Source: Castellaniella sp036379515
GTDB lineage: Bacteria; Pseudomonadota; Gammaproteobacteria; Burkholderiales; Burkholderiaceae_B
Direction of reading: 5' to 3'
NCBI RefSeq assembly: GCF_036379515.1
Contig: NZ_DASVGN010000003.1
Span: 69,466-133,465 of the forward strand
DNA: 64,000 nucleotides
Part shown: one piece after another, positions 9,200-17,653 of the stretch
Layout: every line of letters begins with the position of its first letter
Position numbering within the stretch: the stretch's first letter is position 1
The notes under the pieces: model-generated
What the model saw: only the letters and a program-made list of their open reading frames with translations
Databases searched by the model: none
What the model was told of the DNA's origin: nothing
Program-made: the position numbers and the translations under genes

Positions 9200-9214
9200 A
9201 TAACAAAAGGATAT
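9200..9214 (-). promoter_or_regulatory. Candidate LysR operator upstream of dadA (ATA-N9-TAT)
   Basis: Read on the minus strand the site is ATATCCTTTTGTTAT. It has the LysR-type T-N11-A core and sits inside a wider dyad, ATCC...GGAT. It matches the site at 10269-10283 in 13 of 15 positions, which is the main reason to call it. Binding by the LysR protein encoded at 9270-10178 is inferred. Confidence 0.55.
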
Positions 9215-9269
9215 GTAACAAGCGCACATTTCAACCACAGACCCGCGCAGAGACACGACCCTGGCCCGC

Positions 9270-10178
9270 TCAAAACCGCAAGGACGACTCTGGGCTCTCC
9301 GACCAAGGTGCGAGCTGCCGGCAGGCCTCGATCAAGCTATCGATGAAGTCATGATGCAGCAAACTGAGTGAATCCGTCGCATTCACCATGACATTGATGG
9401 GAATGGACACTGCAGGCTCCAGACGGCTCAGGCTCATGCCTGGCTTCATCATGGCACGCGCCGTCAGGCTGTCGACCAGCGCATCCCCGCAGCCTGCATC
9501 CACCAGACTACAGGCGACATAGTGTGTCTGCACCACGATGCGGGTGTTGGCCTCGACGCCTGTATCCCGCAGCGCCCGCTCCACCTGCTCACCCACCTGA
9601 TCCCTGGGATCGGGCACAATGAAGGGACGCATGGCAACCCGGCGCAGCGATACCGGGTCGGGGATCGGGCTGCGGCTCAGATAGACCAGCTCCGTCAGCC
9701 CCACCTGCGTGCGCTTGAGCCCCGGATGATCTCCTGCATCGAAGGTAATGGCCACGTCCAGCTCTCGGGTATGCAGCCCGGCTACGAGCTGCGGACTGTG
9801 CAACGTGCTGATCTTGAACGAAGCATGCGAAGTCTGATAGAACCGCTGCATGGTGAGCGGCAGCAGACCCAACCCCACGGCAGGCACGCAGCCAATGCGC
9901 AAATGGGCGTACTGACCCTGCTTCAGATTGGCCGCCAGACGATTGACGTGGGACAAATCCTGGCTGAGCTGCGCAATTTGCGGGGCCAGGATCTCAGCCT
10001 CGCGCGTGGGGACCAGCCGCCCTTTGACGCGGTCGAAGAGCCTGAACCCCAGCTGCGACTCCGCATGCGCCAGAATCTTGCTCGCGGCCGGCTGAGAGAT
10101 ATTCAACAGGGCGGCGGCCTGCGTCAAGGAACCGGTCTGCCGGATGGCCTCGAAAACTTCGATATGTCGCAATCTCAT
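9270..10178 (-). CDS. LysR-family transcriptional regulator
   Basis: 302 residues. The N-terminal winged helix-turn-helix is MRLRHIEVFEAIRQTGSLTQ, AAALLNISQPAASKILAHAE (about residues 1-45), and a LysR substrate-binding domain follows from about residue 90. It lies between dadA (same strand, downstream) and gltIJKL-dat (divergent). Its start at 10178 leaves 251 bp to the divergent transporter gene. The two ATA-N9-TAT sites at 9200 and 10269 are candidate targets. The inducer is presumably an amino acid or keto acid; this is inference. Confidence 0.9.
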   Translation of the reverse strand: MRLRHIEVFEAIRQTGSLTQAAALLNISQPAASKILAHAESQLGFRLFDRVKGRLVPTREAEILAPQIAQLSQDLSHVNRLAANLKQGQYAHLRIGCVPAVGLGLLPLTMQRFYQTSHASFKISTLHSPQLVAGLHTRELDVAITFDAGDHPGLKRTQVGLTELVYLSRSPIPDPVSLRRVAMRPFIVPDPRDQVGEQVERALRDTGVEANTRIVVQTHYVACSLVDAGCGDALVDSLTARAMMKPGMSLSRLEPAVSIPINVMVNATDSLSLLHHDFIDSLIEACRQLAPWSESPESSLRF

Positions 10179-10268
10179 GGAATGAGGAAAAACCCTGAAA
10201 GTCGTGAAAGCCCTGACGGGCAAGCACTCATGAATGTGATAGGATGCGGGCGCTCGAGAGTCTATGTT

Positions 10269-10283
10269 ATAGCCCTTTGTTAT
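10269..10283 (+). promoter_or_regulatory. Candidate LysR operator in the lysR-gltI intergenic region
   Basis: The sequence ATAGCCCTTTGTTAT has the T-N11-A architecture and lies in the dyad AGCCC-N8-GGGCT. It sits between the divergent LysR and gltI-like genes, the usual position for autoregulation plus activation. It shares 13 of 15 bases with the site upstream of dadA. Confidence 0.6.
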
Positions 10284-10429
10284 GGGCTCCACTTATTTTG
10301 CTATTTGGCAGAGGCTCTTTCGCTCGTTTATAAGTTTCGTCACAATCACAAGATCCCGCGTATCCTGTCAGCACTTTGTCAGCAGGATCTAGGGTCAAGA
10401 AGTACTGGTTCCTTCACTCAGGAGACGTT

Positions 10430-11335
10430 ATGAAAGTATTACCGCTCATGCTGGCCGCCGCCGTGGCAGCCACCGCAGCCCCGGCGGTTCAGGCCGCGAC
10501 CAGCCGCATGGACAAAATCAAGTCGGCCGGTGAAATCACGCTGGGATACCGCGAATCCTCCATCCCCTTTTCTTACCTGGATGACAACCAGAAGCCCGTG
10601 GGCTATTCCATGGACATCTGCTATGGCATCGTCGACGCCCTGAAGAAAGACCTGGGCATGCCCAACCTGAAGGTCAAGCTTGTTTCGGTCACGTCGTCCA
10701 CCCGCATTCCGCTGGTCGCCAACGGCACGGTCGATCTGGCCTGCGGTTCGGCCACCAACAATGCGCAGCGTCAGGAGCAAGTGAGCTTTGCCCCCACGAC
10801 CTTCGTGACTGCCACGCGCTTCACCGCGTACAAAAAATCCAACGTCAACGATCTGGCCGATTTCAAGGGCAAGACCGTCACCTCCACGTCGGGCACCAGC
10901 AACCTCAAGTGGCTGACGCAGACCAACGCTGACAAGCACCTGGGCATGCGCATCATCCCGGCTGCCGATCACTCCGAAGCCTTTCTGACGGTCGCCAACG
11001 GCCGCGCCTCGGCGTTCTTCATGGACGACATCCTGCTGGCAGGTCTGGTGGCCAACTCGCGCGATCCCCAAGACTGGATGATCAGCAAAAAGGCCTACAC
11101 GGTCGAACCCTACGGCATCATTGAGCCCAAAGGCGACGTCCCCTTCAAGACGGCAGTCGACAAGGCCGTGACCGCCATGATGAAAGACGGCCAGCTTGAA
11201 AAAATGTACACCAAATGGTTCATGTCGCCGATCCCGCCCAAGAACGTCAACCTGAACTGGCCGATGTCGTCAGAGCTCAAGAAAGTGGTCGCCAACCCGA
11301 CCGACTCTCCTGACCCCAAGGCCTACGCAGATTGA
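10430..11335 (+). CDS. gltI: Periplasmic amino-acid-binding protein (GltI-like)
   Basis: Solute-binding protein of a polar amino acid ABC importer, 301 residues. It has a Sec signal peptide (MKVLPLMLAAAVAATAAPAVQA, cut before ATS). The SBP family 3 fold follows: GEITLGYRESSIPFSYLDD, then NGTVDLACGSATNN and KTVTSTSGTSNLKWL. The start ATG has a good ribosome site, CAGGAGACGTT. It is first gene of the operon gltI-gltJ-gltK-gltL-dat. The best match by eye is the glutamate/aspartate binding protein; given the neighbours, uptake of D-amino acids is possible. Confidence 0.9.
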   Translation: MKVLPLMLAAAVAATAAPAVQAATSRMDKIKSAGEITLGYRESSIPFSYLDDNQKPVGYSMDICYGIVDALKKDLGMPNLKVKLVSVTSSTRIPLVANGTVDLACGSATNNAQRQEQVSFAPTTFVTATRFTAYKKSNVNDLADFKGKTVTSTSGTSNLKWLTQTNADKHLGMRIIPAADHSEAFLTVANGRASAFFMDDILLAGLVANSRDPQDWMISKKAYTVEPYGIIEPKGDVPFKTAVDKAVTAMMKDGQLEKMYTKWFMSPIPPKNVNLNWPMSSELKKVVANPTDSPDPKAYAD

Positions 11336-11377
11336 TTCGGGTCTGCTGAAATCCGCCTGACACCATCAGGCGTCATG

Positions 11378-11406
11378 AGGCGGCACGGCTAAAGGTCGTG
11401 CCGCCT
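11378..11406 (+). terminator. Stem-loop between gltI and gltJ
   Basis: AGGCGGCACG and CGTGCCGCCT form a perfect 10-bp stem with a 9-nt loop and no T run after it. Hairpins at this position in importer operons commonly keep the binding protein in excess over the permease by partial termination or by protecting the 3' end. Confidence 0.6.
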
Positions 11407-11455
11407 GTTCAATGGGTCGGCGCCACACAGGGTCCTGCCCATAGGAATCGCTTCA

Positions 11456-12196
11456 ATGAACTATCACTGGAACTGGCTCATCTTCTGGGCCGAAGCCCCG
11501 GATGGCACGGGAACCTACCTGCATACCCTGATTCGCGGGATGTACTGGACGATTGGACTGTCCATCCTGGCCTGGATCATCGCCCTCGTCGTCGGCGTAT
11601 TGGTGGGTGTCGCTCGGACGCTGCAAGTGGGCTGGCTTGAGCGCGTGTGCGCCGGCTACGTCGAACTCTTTCGCAACATTCCGCTGCTGGTGCAAATGTT
11701 CCTGTGGTATTTCGTCTTCCCCGATCTGCTGCCAACGCACTTGGGCAACATGATCAAGCAGGCAGACCCCACCTGGAGCACATTCTTCACGGCTGTGTTG
11801 TGCCTGGGGCTATTCACGTCCGCGCGGATCGCCGAGCAAGTCCGCGCCGGCATCACGGCGCTGCCCAGCGGGCAGCGCATGGCGGGCAAGGCCCTGGGCC
11901 TGCGGCGCAGCCAAGTCTACCGATATGTGCTGCTGCCCATGACCATGCGCATCATTCTGCCCCCACTCACGTCCGAGGCCCTGAACCTCATCAAGAACTC
12001 ATCGCTGGCCTTCACGATCGGGCTGCTCGAAATCACCGGTGCCGCGCGTTCCATGCAGGAATTCTCGTTTCAGATCTTCGAGACCTTCACCGCCGCGACC
12101 ATCCTGTATCTGCTGGTCAATGCCGTCGTTGTCGTGCTGATGTACATCCTTGAAAAACGGTCCGCCGTACCGGGCTTCATGGGCAGCAAACGCTAA
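11456..12196 (+). CDS. gltJ: Amino-acid ABC transporter permease (GltJ-like)
   Basis: 246-residue inner-membrane permease of the His/Glu/Gln/Arg family. TM helices are visible from residue 26 (GLSILAWIIALVVGVLVGVA style segments follow). The cytoplasmic EAA loop with the ATPase contact is EQVRAGITALPSGQRMAGKALG. It pairs with the second permease gene that starts ten bases later. Confidence 0.9.
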   Translation: MNYHWNWLIFWAEAPDGTGTYLHTLIRGMYWTIGLSILAWIIALVVGVLVGVARTLQVGWLERVCAGYVELFRNIPLLVQMFLWYFVFPDLLPTHLGNMIKQADPTWSTFFTAVLCLGLFTSARIAEQVRAGITALPSGQRMAGKALGLRRSQVYRYVLLPMTMRIILPPLTSEALNLIKNSSLAFTIGLLEITGAARSMQEFSFQIFETFTAATILYLLVNAVVVVLMYILEKRSAVPGFMGSKR

Positions 12197-12205
12197 GGAA
12201 CCATC

Positions 12206-12898
12206 ATGCATGCATTCGACTTTGATGTGATCTGGCGCACCCTGCCATACCTCATGGCCACGGGGATGGTGTTCACGCTCAAGCTCACGATTCTTTCCAC
12301 GATAGGCGCCATCATCCTGGGCACGCTGCTTGCGATGATGCGATTGTCCTCGAACCGACTGGTCTCGGGGTTCGCTGGCTTTTACGCCAATCTGCTGCGG
12401 GCGCTCCCGCTGATTCTGATCATCTTCTGGTTCTACTTCCTGGTGCCCTACATCGTGGGGTGGCTCACCCACGCAGGACACCCTGTGGCCGTGGGTGGCT
12501 TCACATCGGCACTTATCACCTTCATCATCTTCGAGGCCGCCTACTTCTGCGAGATCATGCGGGCGGGCATCCAGTCCATCCCCGTGGGCCAGGCGGCCGC
12601 CGGCTACGCGCTGGGCCTGAGCTACTGGCAAGTCATGGCCAACATCGTGCTGCCGCAGGCGTTCCGCAACATGACTCCAGTGCTGCTCACGCAGATGATC
12701 GTGCTCTTCCAGGATACGTCGCTGGTGTACGTGCTGTCCCTGACCGACTTCCTGGGCGCAGCCAACGTCATTGCCCAGCGCGATGGCCGCATGGTCGAAA
12801 TGTACCTGTTTGCCGCCGTCGTCTACTTCCTCATTTCCTACGCCGCGTCGCGCGCCGTCCGGCGGCTCAACCGCCGCCTGGCGGTCGCCGCGCGTTGA
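12206..12898 (+). CDS. gltK: Amino-acid ABC transporter permease (GltK-like)
   Basis: 230 residues with about five membrane helices. The EAA loop reads EIMRAGIQSIPVGQAAAGYALG. It is the partner permease of the preceding gene, forming the heterodimeric channel. The start ATG follows AAGGAACC with a ten-base gap to the upstream stop. Confidence 0.9.
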   Translation: MHAFDFDVIWRTLPYLMATGMVFTLKLTILSTIGAIILGTLLAMMRLSSNRLVSGFAGFYANLLRALPLILIIFWFYFLVPYIVGWLTHAGHPVAVGGFTSALITFIIFEAAYFCEIMRAGIQSIPVGQAAAGYALGLSYWQVMANIVLPQAFRNMTPVLLTQMIVLFQDTSLVYVLSLTDFLGAANVIAQRDGRMVEMYLFAAVVYFLISYAASRAVRRLNRRLAVAAR

Positions 12899-12912
12899 AT
12901 CCCGGAGCTCTC

Positions 12913-13656
12913 ATGACCCCCATGATCGAATTCAAAAACGTCAGCAAGTGGTACGGCAACTTTCAGGTGCTGACCGATTGCTCCACTTCCGTCTCCAAGG
13001 GCGAGGTCGTCGTAGTCTGCGGCCCGTCCGGGTCCGGCAAATCTACCCTGATCAAGACGGCTAACGGGCTGGAACCCTTCCAGAAAGGCCAGATCGTCTT
13101 CAATGGCACGTCCGTCAACGACAAGGCCACGGACCAGTACAAGTTACGCTCGCGCATCGGCATGGTGTTCCAGCACTTTGAGCTGTTTCCCCACCTGTCG
13201 GTCATGCGCAACCTGTCGCTGGCTCAAATGAAAGTACTGGGCCGCCCTGCCGCCGAGGCCGAAGAGCGCGGGCGCAAGCTGCTCGATCGCGTGGGTCTGG
13301 CCGCGCACGTCGACAAATATCCGGGCCAGCTTTCCGGCGGCCAACAGCAACGCGTCGCCATCGCGCGTGCACTGGCCATGGACCCCATTGCAATGCTGTT
13401 TGACGAACCCACGTCAGCGCTCGATCCCGAAATGGTAAACGAAGTGCTGGACGTCATGGTGGACCTCGCACGCGAAGGCATGACCATGATGGTCGTCACC
13501 CACGAAATGGGGTTTGCCCGAAAAGTCGCCGACCGCGTCATTTTCATGGATGCCGGGAAGATCGTCGAAGACTGCTCCAAGGATGAGTTCTTTGACCACC
13601 CCGACCAACGCTCGGAGCGCGCCAAGCTGTTCCTCTCCAAAATCCTATCTCACTGA
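12913..13656 (+). CDS. gltL: Amino-acid ABC transporter ATP-binding protein (GltL-like)
   Basis: 247-residue ATPase of the importer. Walker A is CGPSGSGKSTLIK, the signature is LSGGQQQRVAIARALAMD, Walker B is AMLFDEPTSALDPE, and the H-loop is VVTHEMGFARKVADR, so all nucleotide-binding motifs are intact. The chosen ATG is preceded by CCGGAGCTCTC; a second in-frame ATG lies nine bases on. Confidence 0.92.
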   Translation: MTPMIEFKNVSKWYGNFQVLTDCSTSVSKGEVVVVCGPSGSGKSTLIKTANGLEPFQKGQIVFNGTSVNDKATDQYKLRSRIGMVFQHFELFPHLSVMRNLSLAQMKVLGRPAAEAEERGRKLLDRVGLAAHVDKYPGQLSGGQQQRVAIARALAMDPIAMLFDEPTSALDPEMVNEVLDVMVDLAREGMTMMVVTHEMGFARKVADRVIFMDAGKIVEDCSKDEFFDHPDQRSERAKLFLSKILSH

Positions 13657-13676
13657 TTGCTGCAAGAGGCTTGAAG

Positions 13677-14543
13677 ATGATTCCGAATGTCGACAACGAC
13701 AGTCTCGTTTACTTGAACGGCGAACTCGTACGCCTGGGCGATGCCAAGATCTCTGTTCTGGACCGCGGCTTTATCTTTGGCGACGGCATCTACGAAGTGG
13801 TTCCCGTCTATCACGGCAAGCCCTTTCGCATTCATGAGCACCTGGCTCGGCTGCAACGCAGCCTGAAAAAGGTGTGCATCGAAACGGGCAAATCGGACGC
13901 CGACTGGGAACACCTGCTGCGCGACATGCTCAAGCGCTCGGGCCTGGCAGATTGCACGCTGTACCTGCAAGTCACCCGGGGCGTAGCCAAGCGCGAACAC
14001 GGCTTTCCGACCGACCCTTGCGAGCCGACGATCTTCTGCATGGTGTCGCCCTTTGCTCGTCCTGACGCCAAAAAGCGGGAACACGGCTACTCGGTCGTCA
14101 GCATGCCGGATCTGCGCTGGCAGCACTGCGACATCAAGTCGGTTTCCCTGCTGGGCAACGTACTGGCCAAGCAGTTTGCCACCGATGCCGGAGTGGACGA
14201 CGTCATTCAATTCCGCAACGGCCACCTCTCTGAAGGCTCGTCGAGCAACGTCTGGGTCGTGAAAAACGGCGTACTCATTGCACCGGTGCGCGACGAATTC
14301 ATCCTGGAAGGCATCCGCTACGTCTTCATCCAGGAGTTGGCGCAAAAACTGGGGATCCGGTTCGAGTCACGCGCGATCCTGCAAGAAGAAGTCGCAGCCG
14401 CCGACGAACTCATGTTGTCATCGGCCACCAAAGAAATCCTGCCCATCACGCAGTACGACGGCAAGGCGGTCGGAAACGGCAAGCCGGGCCCTGTCTACGC
14501 CCAGCTGCGCGCAGGCTACGACGCGGCGATCGCCGCTCTCTGA
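13677..14543 (+). CDS. dat: D-amino-acid transaminase (class IV aminotransferase)
   Basis: PLP enzyme that moves the amino group between D-amino acids and 2-oxo acids. 288 residues, matching bacterial D-alanine transaminases. The N-terminus shows NGELVRLGDAKISVLDRGF and FGDGIYEVVPVYHGKPF; the PLP lysine is in WQHCDIKSVSLLGNVLAK; the phosphate-binding end is LSEGSSSNVWVV. It is the fifth gene of the gltIJKL operon, 20 bases after gltL. With dadA under the same apparent regulator, it supports D-amino-acid catabolism or recycling. Class IV also includes branched-chain aminotransferases; the short length and RGFIFGDG favour Dat. Confidence 0.86.
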   Translation: MIPNVDNDSLVYLNGELVRLGDAKISVLDRGFIFGDGIYEVVPVYHGKPFRIHEHLARLQRSLKKVCIETGKSDADWEHLLRDMLKRSGLADCTLYLQVTRGVAKREHGFPTDPCEPTIFCMVSPFARPDAKKREHGYSVVSMPDLRWQHCDIKSVSLLGNVLAKQFATDAGVDDVIQFRNGHLSEGSSSNVWVVKNGVLIAPVRDEFILEGIRYVFIQELAQKLGIRFESRAILQEEVAAADELMLSSATKEILPITQYDGKAVGNGKPGPVYAQLRAGYDAAIAAL

Positions 14544-14554
14544 CGAGTGCCTCC

Positions 14555-14624
14555 GCCCGCAACGGCGGGCTGCTCACACAAAGCCTGACCCCAGGGCCGC
14601 CTTCTCCCTTCTCTATGGCGGCCC
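14555..14624 (+). terminator. Stem-loops after the dat gene
   Basis: Two hairpins follow the stop: GCCCGC-AACG-GCGGGC (14555-14570), and GGGCCGCC...GGCGGCCC with a 15-nt loop (14594-14624) followed by TTCATTTG. They probably end the transporter operon. Confidence 0.5.
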
Positions 14625-14695
14625 TTCATTTGTCGTATGCTGAAACCATTCCACAGCATGAGGCGTGACATCGCAGCCTCTAGAACGGAGTTTTC

Positions 14696-15790
14696 ATGAA
14701 CGACAAAGCTTCAATCACCTTCGAGCAGCGCGCTCAGGGTGCCCTGATGGGTGCCTTCGTGGGCGATGCGCTCGCCCTGGGCCCGCACTGGTACTACGAT
14801 CTGGACGAACTGCATCGCAACTTCGGCCCCTGGATCACAGACTACACAACACCAAAGCCCGATCACTATCACGCAGGGCTGCAGGCAGGTCAATCGTCTC
14901 AGGCCGGCATCATCCTGGAAATGCTGGCACAGTCGCTTGCCACACAAGGGCACTACGTGGAAGAGGACTTCTGCAAACGGCTGGATGAAGACCTCTTCAC
15001 AAAGCTGGACGGCACCCCCATGCAAGGCCCAGGCGGCTACACCAGCCAGTCCATCCGCGAGACCTGGCGCCTGCGCGTGAAGGCAAAACGCCCCTGGGGT
15101 CAGGTTTCAGGCCTCGCCGATACCACTGAAGCGGCAGAGAGGGTACTGGCACTGGGCATCCGCTACGCGCTGCAGCCTGGCGCCCTGGCTGAACACGCTT
15201 CGACCAACACGGCACTCACCCAGCGCGACACCACCATCATGGCGATGACCGTGGCCTATGCCAGCATTCTGGGCAGCCTGGTGCGCGGCGAACCTCTGGA
15301 TGCACAGACCTCGAGCCGCCTGATGGACCTGGTGCACAACGGCGTACTGCCTTTCCACAGCGTGACGTCCACGGGCGAGCAGGTCCCTCCGGCCGGTCCA
15401 GAAGCACCGCGGCACGCGGGGCAGTTCCCTTCACCCGATGCGCTGCTGACGGTCTCGAATATTCTCCGCGCCATTGCCGACCCCGACATCCATATCGAAC
15501 CAGCCTGGAAGGCTTCGCTGGTCTACGGCATGCCCTGCGCCGTCTACCACCAGTTCCCGGCCGCCTACTATCTGGCCGGACGGTTCCAGGGAGACTTCGA
15601 ATCTGCGGTGCTGCACGCCGTCAATGGCGGTGGCCAGAATCAGGCCCGGGCCATACTCACGGGGGCACTGAGTGGCGCCATCGGAGGCATTCAGTCGATA
15701 CCGAAGCGCTTCCTGGACGGGCTGGAGCACAGCCGGGAGCGTCAGGAAATGGCGCTTCAGCTTGCGCTGCAGGCTGCTGGCGGCCGCTGA
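14696..15790 (+). CDS. ADP-ribosylglycohydrolase-family protein with divergent active site
   Basis: 364 residues with the all-helical ADP-ribosylglycohydrolase fold: the start GALMGAFVGDALALGPHW matches the family opening, and the end ILTGALSGAIGGI matches the closing helix. The metal-binding motifs differ from active enzymes. Where TDDT is expected there is TQRDTTIMAM, and where GGDxDT is expected there is NGGGQNQARA. It may therefore act on another bond or be a non-catalytic homologue. It starts 152 bases after dat and may be separate from that operon. Confidence 0.8.
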   Translation: MNDKASITFEQRAQGALMGAFVGDALALGPHWYYDLDELHRNFGPWITDYTTPKPDHYHAGLQAGQSSQAGIILEMLAQSLATQGHYVEEDFCKRLDEDLFTKLDGTPMQGPGGYTSQSIRETWRLRVKAKRPWGQVSGLADTTEAAERVLALGIRYALQPGALAEHASTNTALTQRDTTIMAMTVAYASILGSLVRGEPLDAQTSSRLMDLVHNGVLPFHSVTSTGEQVPPAGPEAPRHAGQFPSPDALLTVSNILRAIADPDIHIEPAWKASLVYGMPCAVYHQFPAAYYLAGRFQGDFESAVLHAVNGGGQNQARAILTGALSGAIGGIQSIPKRFLDGLEHSRERQEMALQLALQAAGGR

Positions 15791-15791
15791 C

Positions 15792-16727
15792 TCAGTATTG
15801 CTGCGCCCGGTCGACCACGCCCGAGATCGCCTCGCCCCGCGCCAGCGCCTGGATTTTTCCGGCGATCTGGCGCACCGTCTGCCCCAGCAGGCTCATGCCG
15901 GCCACATGCGGCGTGACCTGAATGCGTGGATGGGCCCAGAACGGGTGGCTCGCCGGCAAGGGTTCATGGATGAAAGCATCCAGTGCCGCCCCCCGCAGCC
16001 GGCCACTTTCCAGTGCTGCCAGAAGGTCTGATTCGATCAGGTGGGCACCGCGCGCCATGTTGACCAGAAAGGCATCCGGCTTGAGCGCCTCGAAAGTATC
16101 CTGACAAAGAATGCCCTGAGTCGCCGGGGTCAACGGCAGCACGTTGATCAACACCCGCGTGCGAGCCAGGAACGCTGGCAGACCCTCGGGACCCGAAAAG
16201 ACTTCTGCCCCGGCCACGGGCAGGCCCTGGCGGGACCACACTGCGACGGGATAATCGAGCGCCGCGAATACTTGCGCCACTCGAGAGCCAATGCGCCCCG
16301 AACCCAAAATGCCGACGGGCCAATCCTCGCGCAACATAGGGCTCATCCGATGCCAACGCGCCTGCCGTTGCTGATCGGCATACTGTCCAAAACCCCGTGC
16401 TTCGCGCAGCAGATGATAGAGCGCGTACTCGGCCATCTGGTCGGCCATGCCACCGTCTTCGAGACGCACAATGCTGAGTTCTGCGGGTAGCCCCGGGAGT
16501 TGAAGCAGCGCATCAACCCCCGCTCCCAGATTGAACAGGTACCTGAGATGTGGCTCCTGCTCAAACAGTGCCTGCGGGGGCGCCCAGACGACTGCCGCTT
16601 GTGCGGTGCCGGCAGAAGCGGCACCTTCCATCCAGAGGCGGACAGAATGGTCCGGCAGGGCCTGCTGCAATGCCCTTACCCATTCTTCGGGATGTTTGTC
16701 ATGCCGCGACGCAAAGACAATATCCAT
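15792..16727 (-). CDS. NAD(P)-dependent 2-hydroxyacid dehydrogenase (GhrA-like glyoxylate/hydroxypyruvate reductase)
   Basis: 311 residues. The Rossmann motif is VGILGSGRIGSRVAQVFAA and the family stretches INVLPLTPATQGILC and NMARGAHLIESDLL are visible. The lack of the long N-terminal domain of classical D-isomer dehydrogenases and the overall length fit the GhrA branch, which reduces glyoxylate and hydroxypyruvate. The start ATG is at 16727; a GTG upstream is less likely. It converges on the preceding gene with a one-base gap. Confidence 0.83.
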   Translation of the reverse strand: MDIVFASRHDKHPEEWVRALQQALPDHSVRLWMEGAASAGTAQAAVVWAPPQALFEQEPHLRYLFNLGAGVDALLQLPGLPAELSIVRLEDGGMADQMAEYALYHLLREARGFGQYADQQRQARWHRMSPMLREDWPVGILGSGRIGSRVAQVFAALDYPVAVWSRQGLPVAGAEVFSGPEGLPAFLARTRVLINVLPLTPATQGILCQDTFEALKPDAFLVNMARGAHLIESDLLAALESGRLRGAALDAFIHEPLPASHPFWAHPRIQVTPHVAGMSLLGQTVRQIAGKIQALARGEAISGVVDRAQQY

Positions 16728-16792
16728 CTTTGAGACCCTCACCGAAAGAGAGGCCTCACTGTATCACGGCGCCATCGCGACTCAGGACGGCT

Positions 16793-17473
16793 TCAGAACA
16801 GCCACACCTTGACATGCACCCAGTCGGCGCGCTGTGCAAGCTCGATGGCCTCGAACACCGGAATCGCCAGAAAATACGGCAAGGCATCGCGCAGCGTCTT
16901 CCAGACACCATGCAGATCAACCATGGCGTGGCGCGGGGAATGCCAGAGGCTGGAACGCGGCCAGAACCTCGGCACCTGAGCGCAATAGGCTTCGAAACTT
17001 GTGCCGAACGCCACCCGCAGGAGCTGCTCTTCTTCAGACACGATCCAGCGAAACACGGCAAAGGCCAGCGCTCCAAGCACCGCCCCCACGACAAGGCTGC
17101 CCGTCTGCAGGCCGATCCCCGTAACCGCAAGAATGGAGAAGACGTAGAGAGGATTGCGGCTGACGGAATAAGGGCCTTCCGCCACCAGGTCGGCGCCTTT
17201 GCGTCCACCCAGATACAGCATGCAACCACAACGCCCCAAAATCGCCGTGATGATCAGAGCAACGCCCAGCCACTCGATTCCTTGGTTGACCCACCCGGCC
17301 TCTGGCCAGGCCGAGGCGACCCAAGGCAGGGTCAGGACAGCGACCACCCCCAGCACCGTCAACGCTCTCAGGCGCAAGACCTGTGCATGCGCCAAGCGTG
17401 GCCAGACCGCGTCGACTCCCGGGTCAGCGGCCCGTGAGGCATCTGGGTTCGAGGAGGAAGGAGGAATCGACAT
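16793..17473 (-). CDS. Isoprenylcysteine carboxyl methyltransferase-like membrane protein
   Basis: 226 residues with four or five membrane helices and the ICMT/phospholipid-methyltransferase signature. The signature includes GPYSVSRNPLYVFSILAVTG and the later SEEEQLLRVAFGTSFEAYCA. The N-terminal 30 residues are soluble and Ser/Asp-rich. In bacteria this family methylates lipids or other small substrates with SAM; the substrate here is unknown. The start ATG is preceded by the poor context GGTGCTCT, so it could be a little further upstream. Confidence 0.75.
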   Translation of the reverse strand: MSIPPSSSNPDASRAADPGVDAVWPRLAHAQVLRLRALTVLGVVAVLTLPWVASAWPEAGWVNQGIEWLGVALIITAILGRCGCMLYLGGRKGADLVAEGPYSVSRNPLYVFSILAVTGIGLQTGSLVVGAVLGALAFAVFRWIVSEEEQLLRVAFGTSFEAYCAQVPRFWPRSSLWHSPRHAMVDLHGVWKTLRDALPYFLAIPVFEAIELAQRADWVHVKVWLF

Positions 17474-17653
17474 AGAGCACCCAATCTGGAATCGCGCAAT
17501 CATACCTCGAATAGCCCTGGTATCCCTACAGAATTCACCACAATTCGTCAGCCTGCAGGCTCCAGCGACCAGAAGAGCCCACGCCCAGCGGTGGTTTGCC
17601 GGCCACCACGCTGAATACGGGTCACAATGAAAGCGTGCACAGGGAGAGCATCC

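Noticed and set aside
12460..12912. In-frame upstream extension of gltL
   Set aside because: It overlaps gltK entirely in another frame and has no ATPase similarity; the ABC domain starts at the ATG at 12913.
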